A stretch of 64,000 nt of DNA from SIG603 sp044432645 (GTDB taxonomy: Bacteria; Bacillota; Clostridia; Oscillospirales; Acutalibacteraceae), in contig JAWXUM010000002.1 of NCBI GenBank assembly GCA_044432645.1, positions 62,001-126,000 on the forward strand. Direction: 5' to 3'. Positions 7,430 through 16,112 of the stretch are shown one piece after another; the first letter of the stretch is position 1; each line of letters starts with the position of its first letter. The notes beneath the pieces are model-generated. The model made no database searches. It had not been told where the DNA came from and saw only the letters and a program-made list of their open reading frames with translations. Made by a program: the position numbers and the translations under genes.

Positions 7430-10357
7430 TTATCCTCGTGCTTCAAGTGCAGCTAAAAGACTGCGAATTCTTATTTTTATAGCACTTAAATTATTAATTT
7501 CATCTATTTTAAGTTGTGTGTAAAGTTTATTACCGCTTTCTAAAATACGTCTTACTTCATCGGTTGTAATAGCATCGATACCACAACCAAAAGAAACTAT
7601 TTGAATAAGTTCCATGTTAGGATTTTTAGTTACAAAATCAGCTGCATTGTACAGTCTAGAGTGGTAAGTCCATTGATTTAAAACATTAACTTTGCCAACA
7701 TTTCCCAAATGTGCCACAGCATCTTCAGTTAAAATTACAAGGTTAAAGGAGCTTAACAGTTTATCAAGCCCGTGATTGATTTCAGGGTCAATGTGGTAAG
7801 GTCTACCTGCTAAAACTACAGCTTTACATCCGTTTTCTTTAGCATAATTCATAGCAATTTCGCCTTGTTTTTTTATGTCTTGCATCCATTCGTCATAAGC
7901 TTTATAGGCAGATTTAGCAGCAAGTTTAATTTCTTTTAATGTGAAATTATATTCATCTTTAAAATACTCATGAATTTTTTTAGGGAAAGTTTTTGTTTTT
8001 CCTAAGTCGAAATATCCGTTGTAATAAGTAATATTTTTTATGTCATCCATGTTAGCAGCTAAAAGTTCTGGATAATAAGCAACAACAGGACAGTTGTAAT
8101 GATTATCACCAGATTTTTCATCCAAATTATAAGGCATGCAAGGGTAGAAAATTTTATCTATTCCTTTTTCAAGTAAGTTTACAATATGACCATGCATAAG
8201 CTTGGCTGGGTAACAAACAGTGTCAGATGGTATAGTGTCTTGACCTTTACGATATAAAGCACGGCTTGAAACATCGCTAAGTACAACTTCAAAACCTAAA
8301 GATGTTAAAAATTCAAACCAAAACGGTAGATTTTCATACATGTTAAGCCCAAAAGGAATACCAATTTTGCCACGTTTACCCTCGTTGCTTTTAAGTGATT
8401 TTATTTTGTTTAATTTATATTCAAACATATTAGGTGCAGCTGTTTTAGTACCGTTACCAAGTGGACGTTCACACCTGTTGCCAGAAATATAACGCCTACC
8501 ACCCTCAAAAGTGTTTATAGTTAAGTTGCAGTGGTTGGTACAAAGTTTACAAATAGTAGACTTTGATGTATGCACAAAATTTTGCAAATTTTCATAAGAA
8601 ATAATGCTAGACTCTTCTATTTTTAAATCTTTAGCAAACAAAGCACAACCGTATGCACCCATAAGTCCAGAAATGTCAGGTCTAATTACATCACGTTCAA
8701 TTTCCATTTCAAAACTACGTAAAATTGCATCATTTAAGAAAGTGCCACCTTGAACAACAATGTTATCACCTAAATCGTCTTTAGAAACTGCCCTAATAAC
8801 TTTGTAAATAGCGTTTTTTGTAACACTCATAGAAAGTCCAGCAGAAATATCCTCTAAAGTAGCACCCTCTTTTTGAGCTTGTTTAACAGATGAATTCATG
8901 AAAACAGTACAACGAGAACCTAAATCAACAGGATTTTTAGCAAAAAGACCTGCTTTAGCAAAAGTAGGAGCAGTATGCCCCATAGATTTAGCAAAAGTTT
9001 CTATGAAAGAGCCACACCCAGAAGAACAAGCTTCGTTTAATATAATGTCGTCAATCATACCGTTTGAAATTTTAAAGCATTTAATGTCTTGTCCACCTAT
9101 GTCAAGAACAAAGTCAACTTTAGGGTTAAAGTAACTAGCAGCCCTTAAATGAGCCATAGTTTCAACTAAACCTAAGTCAAAATTAAAAGCATTTTTTATA
9201 AGTTCTTCGCCGTAACCTGTAACAGCACTTGAAGCAATGTTGATTTTATCGCCACATTTTTGGTGAATAAGTTCTAATTGCTCATGCACAATTTGTACCG
9301 GATTGCCTTTGTTAGAGCTATAAAAAGTATATAAAATATCGTTGTTATCAGCTATTAAAGTAAGTTTTGTAGTAGTACTACCACAGTCAACACCTAAATA
9401 AGCATTGCCTGTATAAGTTTCAATGTCACCATAATGTGCTTTTGCTTTTTCATGTCTTGTAGCAAATTTGTTATACTCGTCTTTATTTTCAAATAAAGGG
9501 GAAAGTCTAGCAGAAGAAACAGTTTCTGCTTTGGCGTTTTCAAGTTCTTTCATAAGTTCGCTATATGTAAAATGACTGCCCTCTTCACTTGAATAAAGAG
9601 CAGCTCCCATAGCTACAGCATAAAGTCCATAATCTGGGAATATAGCACTTTGCTTTGTAAGGTTTAGAGTTTCAACAAAACGCTCTTGCAAACCTTTAAA
9701 GAAATAAAGTGGACCACCTAAAAATAAAACTTTGCCCTTGATTTTTCTGCCTTGTGCAAGTCCTGTAATCGTTTGGTCTACAACAGCTTGGAAAATACTA
9801 GCAGCAATGTCAGATTTGTTAGCACCTTGATTTAAAAGTGGCTGAATATCAGTTTTTGCAAAAACTCCACAACGTGAAGCGATTGTGTAAATGAACTTAT
9901 GTTCAAGGCTTAGTTTGTCAAGTTCTAAAGGGTCAAGGTCTAAAAGTGTTGCCATTTGGTCAATAAAAGCACCAGTACCACCAGCACAAGAACCGTTCAT
10001 TCTTTCTTCAAAAGTACCAGATTTATCAAAAAATAAAATTTTAGCATCTTCACCACCTAGTTCGATAACAGCATCAGTGTCAGGAATTTTTTTACGTACA
10101 AGTTCGCTTGTAGCAAAAACTTCTTGTACAAAAGAAACTCCGGCAGCTTTAGCCATGCCTAAACCAGCAGAACCAGCAATAGACACTGTAAAAGCTTTCT
10201 CTTTTACAATGTCCTCAATTTCGTGTAATATTTCAATTGTTTTTTGTCTAACTTGAGAGAAATGTCTTTGATAACTTTTAAAAAGTATTTCTCCTTTTTC
10301 CATGACCACAACTTTAGCAGTGGTCGACCCAATATCGATACCGATAGATAGGCTCAT
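7430..10357 (-). CDS. Tandem BadF/BadG/BcrA/BcrD-type ATPase with DUF2229 domain (acyl-CoA dehydratase activase-like)
   Basis: 975 aa. Two ASKHA ATPase domains in tandem: GIDIGSTTAK at 6-15 with cluster cysteines C124 (NGSCAGGTGAF) and C163 (IASRCGVFAKTD), corresponding to the two cysteines that hold the bridging [4Fe-4S] of the HgdC dimer; and a second domain from ~318 (GVDCGSTTTK) with ACSSGCGSF and LGSRCTVFMNSS. Then a Cys-rich linker (CKLCTNHC, NRCERP, ~640-685) and DUF2229 (~695-900). Known relatives couple ATP hydrolysis to delivery of one low-potential electron to a hydroxyacyl-CoA dehydratase. No dedicated dehydratase alpha/beta genes are nearby, so the electron acceptor is unknown; the partner is the next gene. 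Start ATG has GGGGTG upstream. Confidence 0.88.
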   Translation of the reverse strand: MSLSIGIDIGSTTAKVVVMEKGEILFKSYQRHFSQVRQKTIEILHEIEDIVKEKAFTVSIAGSAGLGMAKAAGVSFVQEVFATSELVRKKIPDTDAVIELGGEDAKILFFDKSGTFEERMNGSCAGGTGAFIDQMATLLDLDPLELDKLSLEHKFIYTIASRCGVFAKTDIQPLLNQGANKSDIAASIFQAVVDQTITGLAQGRKIKGKVLFLGGPLYFFKGLQERFVETLNLTKQSAIFPDYGLYAVAMGAALYSSEEGSHFTYSELMKELENAKAETVSSARLSPLFENKDEYNKFATRHEKAKAHYGDIETYTGNAYLGVDCGSTTTKLTLIADNNDILYTFYSSNKGNPVQIVHEQLELIHQKCGDKINIASSAVTGYGEELIKNAFNFDLGLVETMAHLRAASYFNPKVDFVLDIGGQDIKCFKISNGMIDDIILNEACSSGCGSFIETFAKSMGHTAPTFAKAGLFAKNPVDLGSRCTVFMNSSVKQAQKEGATLEDISAGLSMSVTKNAIYKVIRAVSKDDLGDNIVVQGGTFLNDAILRSFEMEIERDVIRPDISGLMGAYGCALFAKDLKIEESSIISYENLQNFVHTSKSTICKLCTNHCNLTINTFEGGRRYISGNRCERPLGNGTKTAAPNMFEYKLNKIKSLKSNEGKRGKIGIPFGLNMYENLPFWFEFLTSLGFEVVLSDVSSRALYRKGQDTIPSDTVCYPAKLMHGHIVNLLEKGIDKIFYPCMPYNLDEKSGDNHYNCPVVAYYPELLAANMDDIKNITYYNGYFDLGKTKTFPKKIHEYFKDEYNFTLKEIKLAAKSAYKAYDEWMQDIKKQGEIAMNYAKENGCKAVVLAGRPYHIDPEINHGLDKLLSSFNLVILTEDAVAHLGNVGKVNVLNQWTYHSRLYNAADFVTKNPNMELIQIVSFGCGIDAITTDEVRRILESGNKLYTQLKIDEINNLSAIKIRIRSLLAALEARG

Positions 10358-10433
10358 AGATACACCCCGTTTTAATTATCTATAAAAAATATAGTTTGTC
10401 TTAATTTGTCGAATTTTTAATATCAACTAAGTA

Positions 10434-10462
10434 ATTATACAATTTTAATTAGTAATATGCAA
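10434..10462 (-). promoter_or_regulatory. Sigma-A promoter of activase gene pair
   Basis: Minus strand: TTGCAT (10457-10462), 17-nt spacer, TATAAT (10434-10439), about 75 nt upstream of the start codon. Confidence 0.65.
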
Positions 10463-10508
10463 GTTAAAATTGCACAAAAACAGAATTTAACAATTAGTTA
10501 ACATAATG

Positions 10509-10537
10509 AAAAAAATCCTCAAATTTGAGGATTTTTT
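10509..10537 (-). terminator. Terminator of the amidotransferase-like gene
   Basis: Perfect palindromic core AATCCTCAAATTTGAGGATT flanked by A and T runs on both sides, immediately after the stop of the minus-strand gene; it could work in both directions. Confidence 0.8.
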
Positions 10538-10542
10538 AAAAA

Positions 10543-11193
10543 TTATTTAATCAAGGACATAAAATAGTCAAATAATAATGAACCGTCAACAGTTTCTGGG
10601 TTTTTATGTTCGTAAGCAATACGTTCTGGGTGCCACTGAACAGCAAAAATTGGCTTTGTTTTATGTTTTACAGCCTCAACTAAACCGTCATTTGAGTAAG
10701 CTATAATATCAAGACATGGTGCTGGAATTTTAATAGCTTGATGGTGAGCGCTATTAACAATAAAATCTTCACCATAAATTTCACTTAAAAAATTATCACC
10801 ATTAGTTCTAATGCTATGTATTTTGTCAAATTGTCCACCACATTTTGAATGAGTTTGGACATTTAGAATATCTTGAATTAAAGAACCACCAAGAGCTACG
10901 TTAATACTTTGTAGTCCACGGCAAATTCCCATAATAGGTTTATTAGCATCGTGAAAAAGCTTGATAAGGTCAAACTCTTTTTCGTCTAAAAGTGTATCAA
11001 CATCTTGGCAATGTAGATTTTCTTCTTTATAGTTACAAGGGGCAATATCACCACCGCCTGGCATAAGTAAAGCATCGCAACCAAATGAATTTTCAGTACT
11101 ACAACTAAACACAGGTGTAGCTCCACAATTTTCTATTGCTTTTGAATAATTTATGAAATTTGATTGTTTGCCTAAAATGAAAATTTTTTTCAT
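10543..11193 (-). CDS. Class I glutamine amidotransferase-like hydrolase (peptidase C26, gamma-glutamyl-GABA hydrolase family)
   Basis: 216 aa from the ATG at 11191-11193 (MKKIFILGKQ), which has AAAGGA upstream; the frame is open 33 codons further but that part is low-complexity promoter DNA. Motifs: LMPGGGDIAPC, nucleophile Cys in GICRGLQSINVALGGSL, and the His/Glu pair in FAVQWHPER. This is the PuuD-like group, hydrolysing gamma-glutamyl bonds; a substrate cannot be assigned. Single gene with its own extended -10 promoter and terminator. Confidence 0.87.
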   Translation of the reverse strand: MKKIFILGKQSNFINYSKAIENCGATPVFSCSTENSFGCDALLMPGGGDIAPCNYKEENLHCQDVDTLLDEKEFDLIKLFHDANKPIMGICRGLQSINVALGGSLIQDILNVQTHSKCGGQFDKIHSIRTNGDNFLSEIYGEDFIVNSAHHQAIKIPAPCLDIIAYSNDGLVEAVKHKTKPIFAVQWHPERIAYEHKNPETVDGSLLFDYFMSLIK

Positions 11194-11236
11194 AATAAAA
11201 TATCCTTTACAAAAATAGTATAAAAGTGTATGATAT

Positions 11237-11245
11237 ATTATAGCA
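11237..11245 (-). promoter_or_regulatory. Extended -10 promoter of the C26 hydrolase gene
   Basis: Minus strand TGCTATAAT: TATAAT at 11237-11242 with an upstream TG; no good -35 box. Confidence 0.5.
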
Positions 11246-11317
11246 TGAAAAATATTAAAATATGATAATAAATTGTAAATAATAAATTTCAAGTTAAATT
11301 TATGTTAAGGATATTTT

Positions 11318-12130
11318 ATGACAAGACGATACAAAAAGAAAAGAAAACCAAAAATATATTTATTATTAATACCAGTGGTGTTAATTGTAGCACTGCTTAT
11401 ATTGATAATACAGCTAGAAAACAAATTGATTTTAGATGAAGATGACGGTTATGAGGTAGAAAGTACATCTACGCCAGAACCTACAAATGATCCGTCTGTA
11501 GACTCTGAATTAGATGTACTTGAAACAGTAGAGCCAACTGTTACAGTAGAACCAACTGCTACATCAGAACCATTCGAATCAACATGGAATTTAATTTTGG
11601 TAAATTATGAAAATCCATTACCAGATGATTTCGAAGTTGAACTAGTATCTTATGGAGAAAAATATGTAGATGAAAGAATTTATGACGCTCTAAGCGATAT
11701 GATTTCTGATTGTGGTAAAGCTGGCGGAACTTTGTGGGTTGCTTCAGCCTATAGAAGTGTAGAAACACAAGAATCAGTTTTATCAAAAGCTGTTGCTAAT
11801 AGGATGTCAGACTATGGAATGACAGAAGAAGAAGCTACTGAAAATGCGCTTTTAACAATTGCACAGCCTGGTTACAGCGAACATCATACAGCTTTAGCTG
11901 TTGACTTTAACTACGTTAATTCAGCGTTTGAAGACACTGTAGCTTATGAGTGGCTTTCAGAAAACGCAATGTATTACGGCTTTATTTTAAGGTATCCAGA
12001 AGATAAAGAGGATATAACTCAAATAAGCTACGAACCTTGGCATTATCGCTATGTAGGTGTAGAAGCTGCGATAGAAATGAACGAACTTGGTTTTTGTCTT
12101 GAAGAATATATTGAATATTTGGGTGGTTAA
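11318..12130 (+). CDS. D-alanyl-D-alanine carboxypeptidase, VanY-like (peptidase M15B)
   Basis: 270 aa. A basic N-terminus and one transmembrane helix (residues ~13-33) anchor it to the membrane; a Thr/Pro/Glu-rich spacer follows (~45-85). The catalytic domain (~100-262) has SAYRS (~142), the zinc and catalytic residues in SEHHTALAVDF (~188-198) and the EPWHYRYVG block (~240-248), the M15B signature. It trims the terminal D-Ala from peptidoglycan stem peptides outside the cell. No van resistance genes are near, so this is a general cell-wall enzyme. Ribosome site AAGGAT. Confidence 0.9.
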   Translation: MTRRYKKKRKPKIYLLLIPVVLIVALLILIIQLENKLILDEDDGYEVESTSTPEPTNDPSVDSELDVLETVEPTVTVEPTATSEPFESTWNLILVNYENPLPDDFEVELVSYGEKYVDERIYDALSDMISDCGKAGGTLWVASAYRSVETQESVLSKAVANRMSDYGMTEEEATENALLTIAQPGYSEHHTALAVDFNYVNSAFEDTVAYEWLSENAMYYGFILRYPEDKEDITQISYEPWHYRYVGVEAAIEMNELGFCLEEYIEYLGG

Positions 12131-12223
12131 TATTCGCTTGTAAATTACTTCCCAAAGCAAATTCACATTACCAAAAATAAAAAAAGTTATAACAATACTA
12201 AAGATATTTGAAAGGAAAACAAT

Positions 12224-13672
12224 ATGAGCAAAATTAGAACAAGATTTGCCCCAAGTCCAACAGGCATGATGCATGTTGGCAATTTAAGAACTGCGTTATA
12301 TGAATATTTAGTTGCAAAATCCCAAGGAGGAACTTTTGTACTTAGAATAGAAGATACCGACCGTGAAAGACTAGTCGAGGGTGCGACAGACGTTATATAT
12401 AGTACACTTAAAAATGTAGGCTTAGTACACGACGAAGGTCCTGACATTGGTGGTGAGTACGGCCCTTATATTCAAAGCGAAAGAATGGAAATGTACAAGC
12501 CATACGCTTTAGACCTTGTCGAAAAAGGTGAAGCTTACTACTGTTTCTGCACAAAAGAAAGGTTAGACGCACTACATGCTGAAAACAGTTTTGGTGGTTA
12601 CGACAGACATTGTAGAGGTTTAACTAAAGAGGAAATTGAAGCTGAACTTGCAAAAGGAACACCTTATGTAATACGTCAAAAAATTCCAACAGAGGGTTCA
12701 ACATCTTTTGTGGACGCTGTTTACGGCGAAATTTCTATTGATAACAAAGAGATTGAAGACCAAGTTTTACTTAAATCTGACGGTTACCCAACATATAATT
12801 TTGCTAATGTTGTGGATGACCATTTAATGAATATCACACACGTAGTTAGGGGTTGCGAATATTTAACTTCAACACCTAAATACAGCCTTTTATACAACGC
12901 TTTTGGTTGGGATAACCCTATTTATGTTCACTTGCCTTTAATTATGGGTAAAAACGAAGACGGCTCTACTTCTAAACTTTCTAAAAGACACGGTTCAACT
13001 AGCTTTTCAGGCTTAATGGACGAGGGGTATTTGTCAGAAGCTATCATCAACTACATTTCGCTTTTAGGTTGGTGCTCAAAAGAAAATAAAGAGATTTTCA
13101 CTTTAAAAGAACTTGAAGAAAACTTTGACATAGCTGGTATCAGCAAATCTCCAGCAGTTTTCGATTATGATAAACTTCTTTGGATGAACGGCGAGTATAT
13201 CAAAGCTATGGATAAAGAAACTTTTGAAAGTTATGCTACAGAATTTTATAAAGAAATTTTTGGTGACAAGAAAGTTGCTACAGATGTTTTGGACGATATT
13301 TTAAAACCAAGAATTAGCAAATTTAAAGACATTCCAGCACTTTTACACTTTTTTAAAGAATTACCAGAGTATGAAAAAGATTTATTTGTAAATAAAAAAA
13401 GCAAAACTAACTTTGAAAATTCACCAGTAATGCTAAAAGCTTCAATCGAAAAATTAGAAGCTATTAATGATTGGTCAGTTACAGTTATTCACGACGTTTT
13501 AATGGACTTAGCAAAAGAATTAGAAGTTAAAAATGGAACTTTGTTATGGCCTGTTAGAATTGCTGCTGCTGGCGTAACAGTTACACCAGGTGGAGCCATG
13601 GAAATTCTAGCAGTTCTTGGAAAAGAAGAAGCACTAAGAAGATTAAACGTAGGCTTAGAAAAATTAGCATAA
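12224..13672 (+). CDS. gltX: Glutamyl-tRNA synthetase
   Basis: 482 aa, class I aminoacyl-tRNA synthetase charging tRNA-Glu. HIGH-type motif in PSPTGMMHVGNLRTALY (~8-24), Cys-bearing connective region (~105-135, CFCTKERLDAL) and KMSKS-type SKLSKRHGS (~246-254); the C-terminal helical anticodon-binding part is complete and ends GLEKLA. In Clostridia GltX may be non-discriminating and work with GatCAB; gatCAB and glnS are not here. Starts at ATG after GAAAGGA. The gene is followed by a palindrome without a T-tract. Confidence 0.97.
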   Translation: MSKIRTRFAPSPTGMMHVGNLRTALYEYLVAKSQGGTFVLRIEDTDRERLVEGATDVIYSTLKNVGLVHDEGPDIGGEYGPYIQSERMEMYKPYALDLVEKGEAYYCFCTKERLDALHAENSFGGYDRHCRGLTKEEIEAELAKGTPYVIRQKIPTEGSTSFVDAVYGEISIDNKEIEDQVLLKSDGYPTYNFANVVDDHLMNITHVVRGCEYLTSTPKYSLLYNAFGWDNPIYVHLPLIMGKNEDGSTSKLSKRHGSTSFSGLMDEGYLSEAIINYISLLGWCSKENKEIFTLKELEENFDIAGISKSPAVFDYDKLLWMNGEYIKAMDKETFESYATEFYKEIFGDKKVATDVLDDILKPRISKFKDIPALLHFFKELPEYEKDLFVNKKSKTNFENSPVMLKASIEKLEAINDWSVTVIHDVLMDLAKELEVKNGTLLWPVRIAAAGVTVTPGGAMEILAVLGKEEALRRLNVGLEKLA

Positions 13673-13677
13673 AAATA

Positions 13678-13958
13678 AGGCGAACATTGTTCGCCTCAGA
13701 GTGTCGAAAAAGGTTTTGTGTTTGTGCAAATTACCGAAAATATATTTTAAAAATGGTAGGGGCGAGCTGTGCTCGTCCGAAATCAAGATGTTAATTTAGT
13801 GCTTTTATAAAATTAATAAAAATATTTTTCTATTTTACACAAAACAAGACAAAACTTTTTGTTTTATCCACGGACGAGCACAGCTCGCCCCTACAATGTT
13901 TGTGCAACTTTTTTACAATATAGGTTTTTTGATAGTCTAAGGCGAACATTGTTCGCCT
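13678..13958. repeat. Nested palindromic repeat element (REP/MITE-like)
   Basis: This gene-free 361-base stretch between gltX and birA holds four symmetrically ordered palindromic units. The outer two are identical copies of AGGCGAACATTGTTCGCCT at 13678-13696 and 13940-13958. Inside them, a 24-nt unit at 13756-13779 is repeated as an exact inverted copy at 13871-13894; each copy is itself a small hairpin (CGAGC/GCTCG). A direct repeat TGTTTGTGCAA sits next to each inner arm (13719-13729, 13897-13907). The centre is AT-rich with no reading frame. It could be transcribed as a large cruciform RNA or be a degenerate miniature element. I noticed no other copy in the window. Confidence 0.8.
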
Positions 13959-13973
13959 TTACGTTTACATATA

Positions 13974-14005
13974 TTGTCAACTATATTTTAAAATTAGGTT
14001 GACAT
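13974..14005 (+). promoter_or_regulatory. Candidate BirA operator upstream of birA
   Basis: TTGTCAACT (13974-13982), 14-nt AT-rich spacer, GGTTGACAT (13997-14005), containing a perfect 7-bp inverted repeat TGTCAAC/GTTGACA. The known BirA consensus is TTGTAAACC-N14/15-GGTTTACAA, so half-site and spacing agree. It ends 28 nt before the birA start, consistent with autorepression. Confidence 0.6.
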
Positions 14006-14033
14006 TCTACTAATCACGAAAAAAGGAATAAAA

Positions 14034-14999
14034 ATGACTGTAAAATATAAAGTATTACAAGAACTTTTAAAAGAAGAAAGAATTTCTGGTGCTTCACTTG
14101 CCGAAACTATAGGAGTAAGCCGAACAGCTATTTGGAAAAGTATAAACAGTCTTAGAAAAGACGGTTATATAATAGAGGCTAAAACAAATTTGGGTTATAT
14201 TTTAGTTAATACAGGGGATACGCTTACAAAACAATCGGTTCAAAAATATTTAAATATCCAAAATTTAGACCTTCACGTATACGAAACAATAGCTTCCACA
14301 AATACAAGTCTAAAAGAGTGGGGAAGTAAGGGTTACAAAGAGGGTACGGTTATAATTTCGAAAGAACAAACATCTGGCAAGGGAAGGCTTGGCAGAAAAT
14401 TTAGCTCGCCAAACGGTACAGGAATTTATATGAGCGTTTTGTTAAGACCTAATTTTTCAGCAGAAAAAGCGTTATCTATTACAACTGCTGCTGCCGTCGC
14501 TGTTGCTAAATCTATAGAAAAATTAAGCGATAAAAAGGCAAAAATCAAATGGGTAAATGATATTTTTGTTGATAATAAAAAAGTTTGTGGAATTTTAACT
14601 GAGGCAGCAATTAATTTTGAAACATCTGGTTTAGACTATGCTGTTGTTGGGATAGGAATAAATCTCTTCACACCGGAAAATGGCTTTGATGAAGAAATTA
14701 AAAATATAGCTGGCGCTGTTTTTGATAATAAAATTAATTCTGATATAAGAAGTCAGTTTACAGCTTGTATTTTAGATGAGTTTATGGCAATATATAATAA
14801 GTTACCAGATAATTCATATATAAGTGAATATAAATCAAGGTCATATTTAGATGGCAAAGAGGTAACCTTAAATATAGGGCAAATTCAAAAATCTGGCATA
14901 GTAGTTGGAATAGACAACAATGCAAGATTGTTGGTAAAACTTGAAAATGGAGAAGTAGAAGCTTTTTCAGCTGGCGAAGCATTAATTAATAAAAAATAA
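14034..14999 (+). CDS. birA: Bifunctional biotin--[acetyl-CoA-carboxylase] ligase / biotin operon repressor
   Basis: 321 aa. N-terminal winged HTH (~5-60; SGASLAETIGVSRTAIWKSI), then the biotin-protein ligase catalytic domain with TSGKGRLGRKFSSP (~116-129), GIYMSVLLRP and KWVNDIFVDNKKVCGILTEA (~177-196), and a small C-terminal SH3-like domain. It activates biotin to biotinyl-AMP, transfers it to the carboxylase lysine and represses biotin genes when holo. The presence of the HTH and a BirA-type palindrome directly upstream fit a regulatory form. Biotin biosynthesis or transport genes are not in the window. GGAATA-type ribosome site. Confidence 0.95.
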   Translation: MTVKYKVLQELLKEERISGASLAETIGVSRTAIWKSINSLRKDGYIIEAKTNLGYILVNTGDTLTKQSVQKYLNIQNLDLHVYETIASTNTSLKEWGSKGYKEGTVIISKEQTSGKGRLGRKFSSPNGTGIYMSVLLRPNFSAEKALSITTAAAVAVAKSIEKLSDKKAKIKWVNDIFVDNKKVCGILTEAAINFETSGLDYAVVGIGINLFTPENGFDEEIKNIAGAVFDNKINSDIRSQFTACILDEFMAIYNKLPDNSYISEYKSRSYLDGKEVTLNIGQIQKSGIVVGIDNNARLLVKLENGEVEAFSAGEALINKK

Positions 15000-15009
15000 A
15001 TTTAGGCAA

Positions 15010-15045
15010 AAGAAAAAGGAGCCTTTAAAGGCTCCAATTTTTCTT
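15010..15045. terminator. Bidirectional terminator between birA and rpmB
   Basis: GGAGCC (15018-15023) TTTAAA GGCTCC (15030-15035), with AATTTTTCTT on the plus side and, on the minus strand, CTCCTTTTTCTTTT after the stem. Confidence 0.85.
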
Positions 15046-15073
15046 CCAGTATACTTTAGCAAAGTCGTGCAAA

Positions 15074-15262
15074 TTAGTTAGCACGAGTAACTTTGCCAGA
15101 ACGTAAGCAACGGGTGCAAGCGTATACACGTTTAGGTGTGCCGTCAACAACTGCTTTAACACGTCTGATGTTTGGTTTCCAAGTTCTGTTGGAACGTCTG
15201 TGTGAGTGAGAAACTTTAATACCAAAAGTTACGCCTTTTCCACAAATTTCACATTTAGCCAT
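15074..15262 (-). CDS. rpmB: 50S ribosomal protein bL28
   Basis: 62 aa from the ATG at 15260-15262 (MAKCEICGKG), which has an AAGGAGG site; a longer frame upstream has no support. bL28 features: SHSHRRSNRTWKPNIRRV. Two CxxC pairs (CEIC near the N-terminus, CTRC near the C-terminus) make this the zinc-binding C+ form. In Bacillus rpmB sits divergent to the spoVM/thiN region; here it is separate, between birA and a divergent M50 protease. Confidence 0.96.
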   Translation of the reverse strand: MAKCEICGKGVTFGIKVSHSHRRSNRTWKPNIRRVKAVVDGTPKRVYACTRCLRSGKVTRAN

Positions 15263-15309
15263 TATTTGCGCCTCCTTAAAGGTTGAATTATATATTTGCA
15301 ACGTTACTA

Positions 15310-15338
15310 ATTGTAACAGATATTTAAATAAATTGCAA
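15310..15338 (-). promoter_or_regulatory. Sigma-A promoter of rpmB
   Basis: Minus strand: TTGCAA (15333-15338), 17-nt spacer, TACAAT (15310-15315). Confidence 0.6.
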
Positions 15339-15355
15339 GTTTTTTTTAAAAGTAA

Positions 15356-15384
15356 TTGTATTTTTCTTCAATTTGTATTATACT
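15356..15384 (+). promoter_or_regulatory. Sigma-A promoter of M50-scpAB operon
   Basis: TTGTAT (15356-15361), 17-nt spacer, TATACT (15379-15384); predicted transcript start ~18 nt before the ATG at 15409, with AAAGGAG in between. Confidence 0.55.
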
Positions 15385-15408
15385 TTATTAGTAAAGGAGT
15401 GTCAAGAT

Positions 15409-16104
15409 ATGCTTTTTAATGCTTTAAGTTCATTGTTAACAGGTGGAAATATAGATATAATGAGTATAGTTGCTCAAATTTTGTCAATATTATTTGTAGT
15501 TATATTTATTTTACCACTTCACGAATACGCCCATGGAATTGTCGCTTATAAATTGGGCGACCCTACACCTAAATATGACAGACGGTTAACTTTAAATCCA
15601 CTTGCTAGTATCGACCCAGTGGGTAGTATGGCTTTGCTTATTTTTGGTTACGGCTGGGCTAAACCAGTACAAGTTAATCCAAGAAATTTCAAAAATCCTA
15701 AAAGAGATATGGCTATAGTTGCAGTAGCTGGACCTTTATCAAATGTTTTGGCAGCTTTAGTAGGTCAAATCATTTTATCTGGAATGTTTGCTTTTAATGT
15801 GATAACAAGTTATAATAGCGTAGCTTATTTTATTGCTATTATTCTTAGTTCATATGTAAGTATCAATTTATCACTTGCAGCTTTTAATTTAATTCCAATG
15901 CCGCCACTTGACGGCTCTAGAATAATTGGTGCGTTTTTAAGCGATAATGCTTTGTATAAATATTATAGCTATCAACGTTACTTTACTATTATATTTATAG
16001 TTCTTATGTTTTCTGGGGTTTTGTCAGTTCCGCTTAGTTTTGTATGGAATATACTATATAATGCAGTTTCATTTGTAGCCGAAATTCCGTTCATGTTTAT
16101 TTAA
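15409..16104 (+). CDS. Site-2-type intramembrane metalloprotease (peptidase M50 family)
   Basis: 231 aa from the ATG at 15409 (MLFNALSS), chosen because AAAGGAG is 9 nt upstream; the frame extends 12 codons further from a TTG that lies inside the promoter. Zinc motif HEYAH in PLHEYAHGIVAYKLGD (~38-53) and the second zinc ligand in NLIPMPPLDGSRI (~165-177). Several transmembrane helices. This short form without PDZ domain (YwhC-like) is common next to scpA in Clostridia. Substrate unknown. Confidence 0.92.
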   Translation: MLFNALSSLLTGGNIDIMSIVAQILSILFVVIFILPLHEYAHGIVAYKLGDPTPKYDRRLTLNPLASIDPVGSMALLIFGYGWAKPVQVNPRNFKNPKRDMAIVAVAGPLSNVLAALVGQIILSGMFAFNVITSYNSVAYFIAIILSSYVSINLSLAAFNLIPMPPLDGSRIIGAFLSDNALYKYYSYQRYFTIIFIVLMFSGVLSVPLSFVWNILYNAVSFVAEIPFMFI

Positions 16105-16112
16105 CGCAAATT

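Noticed and set aside
11194..11292. 33-residue N-terminal extension of the C26 hydrolase
   Set aside because: It covers promoter sequence (TATAAT at 11237-11242) and gives a low-complexity Phe/Tyr-rich peptide.
13678..13696. Terminator of gltX
   Set aside because: Palindrome lacks a following T-tract and an identical copy sits upstream of birA, so it belongs to the repeat element.
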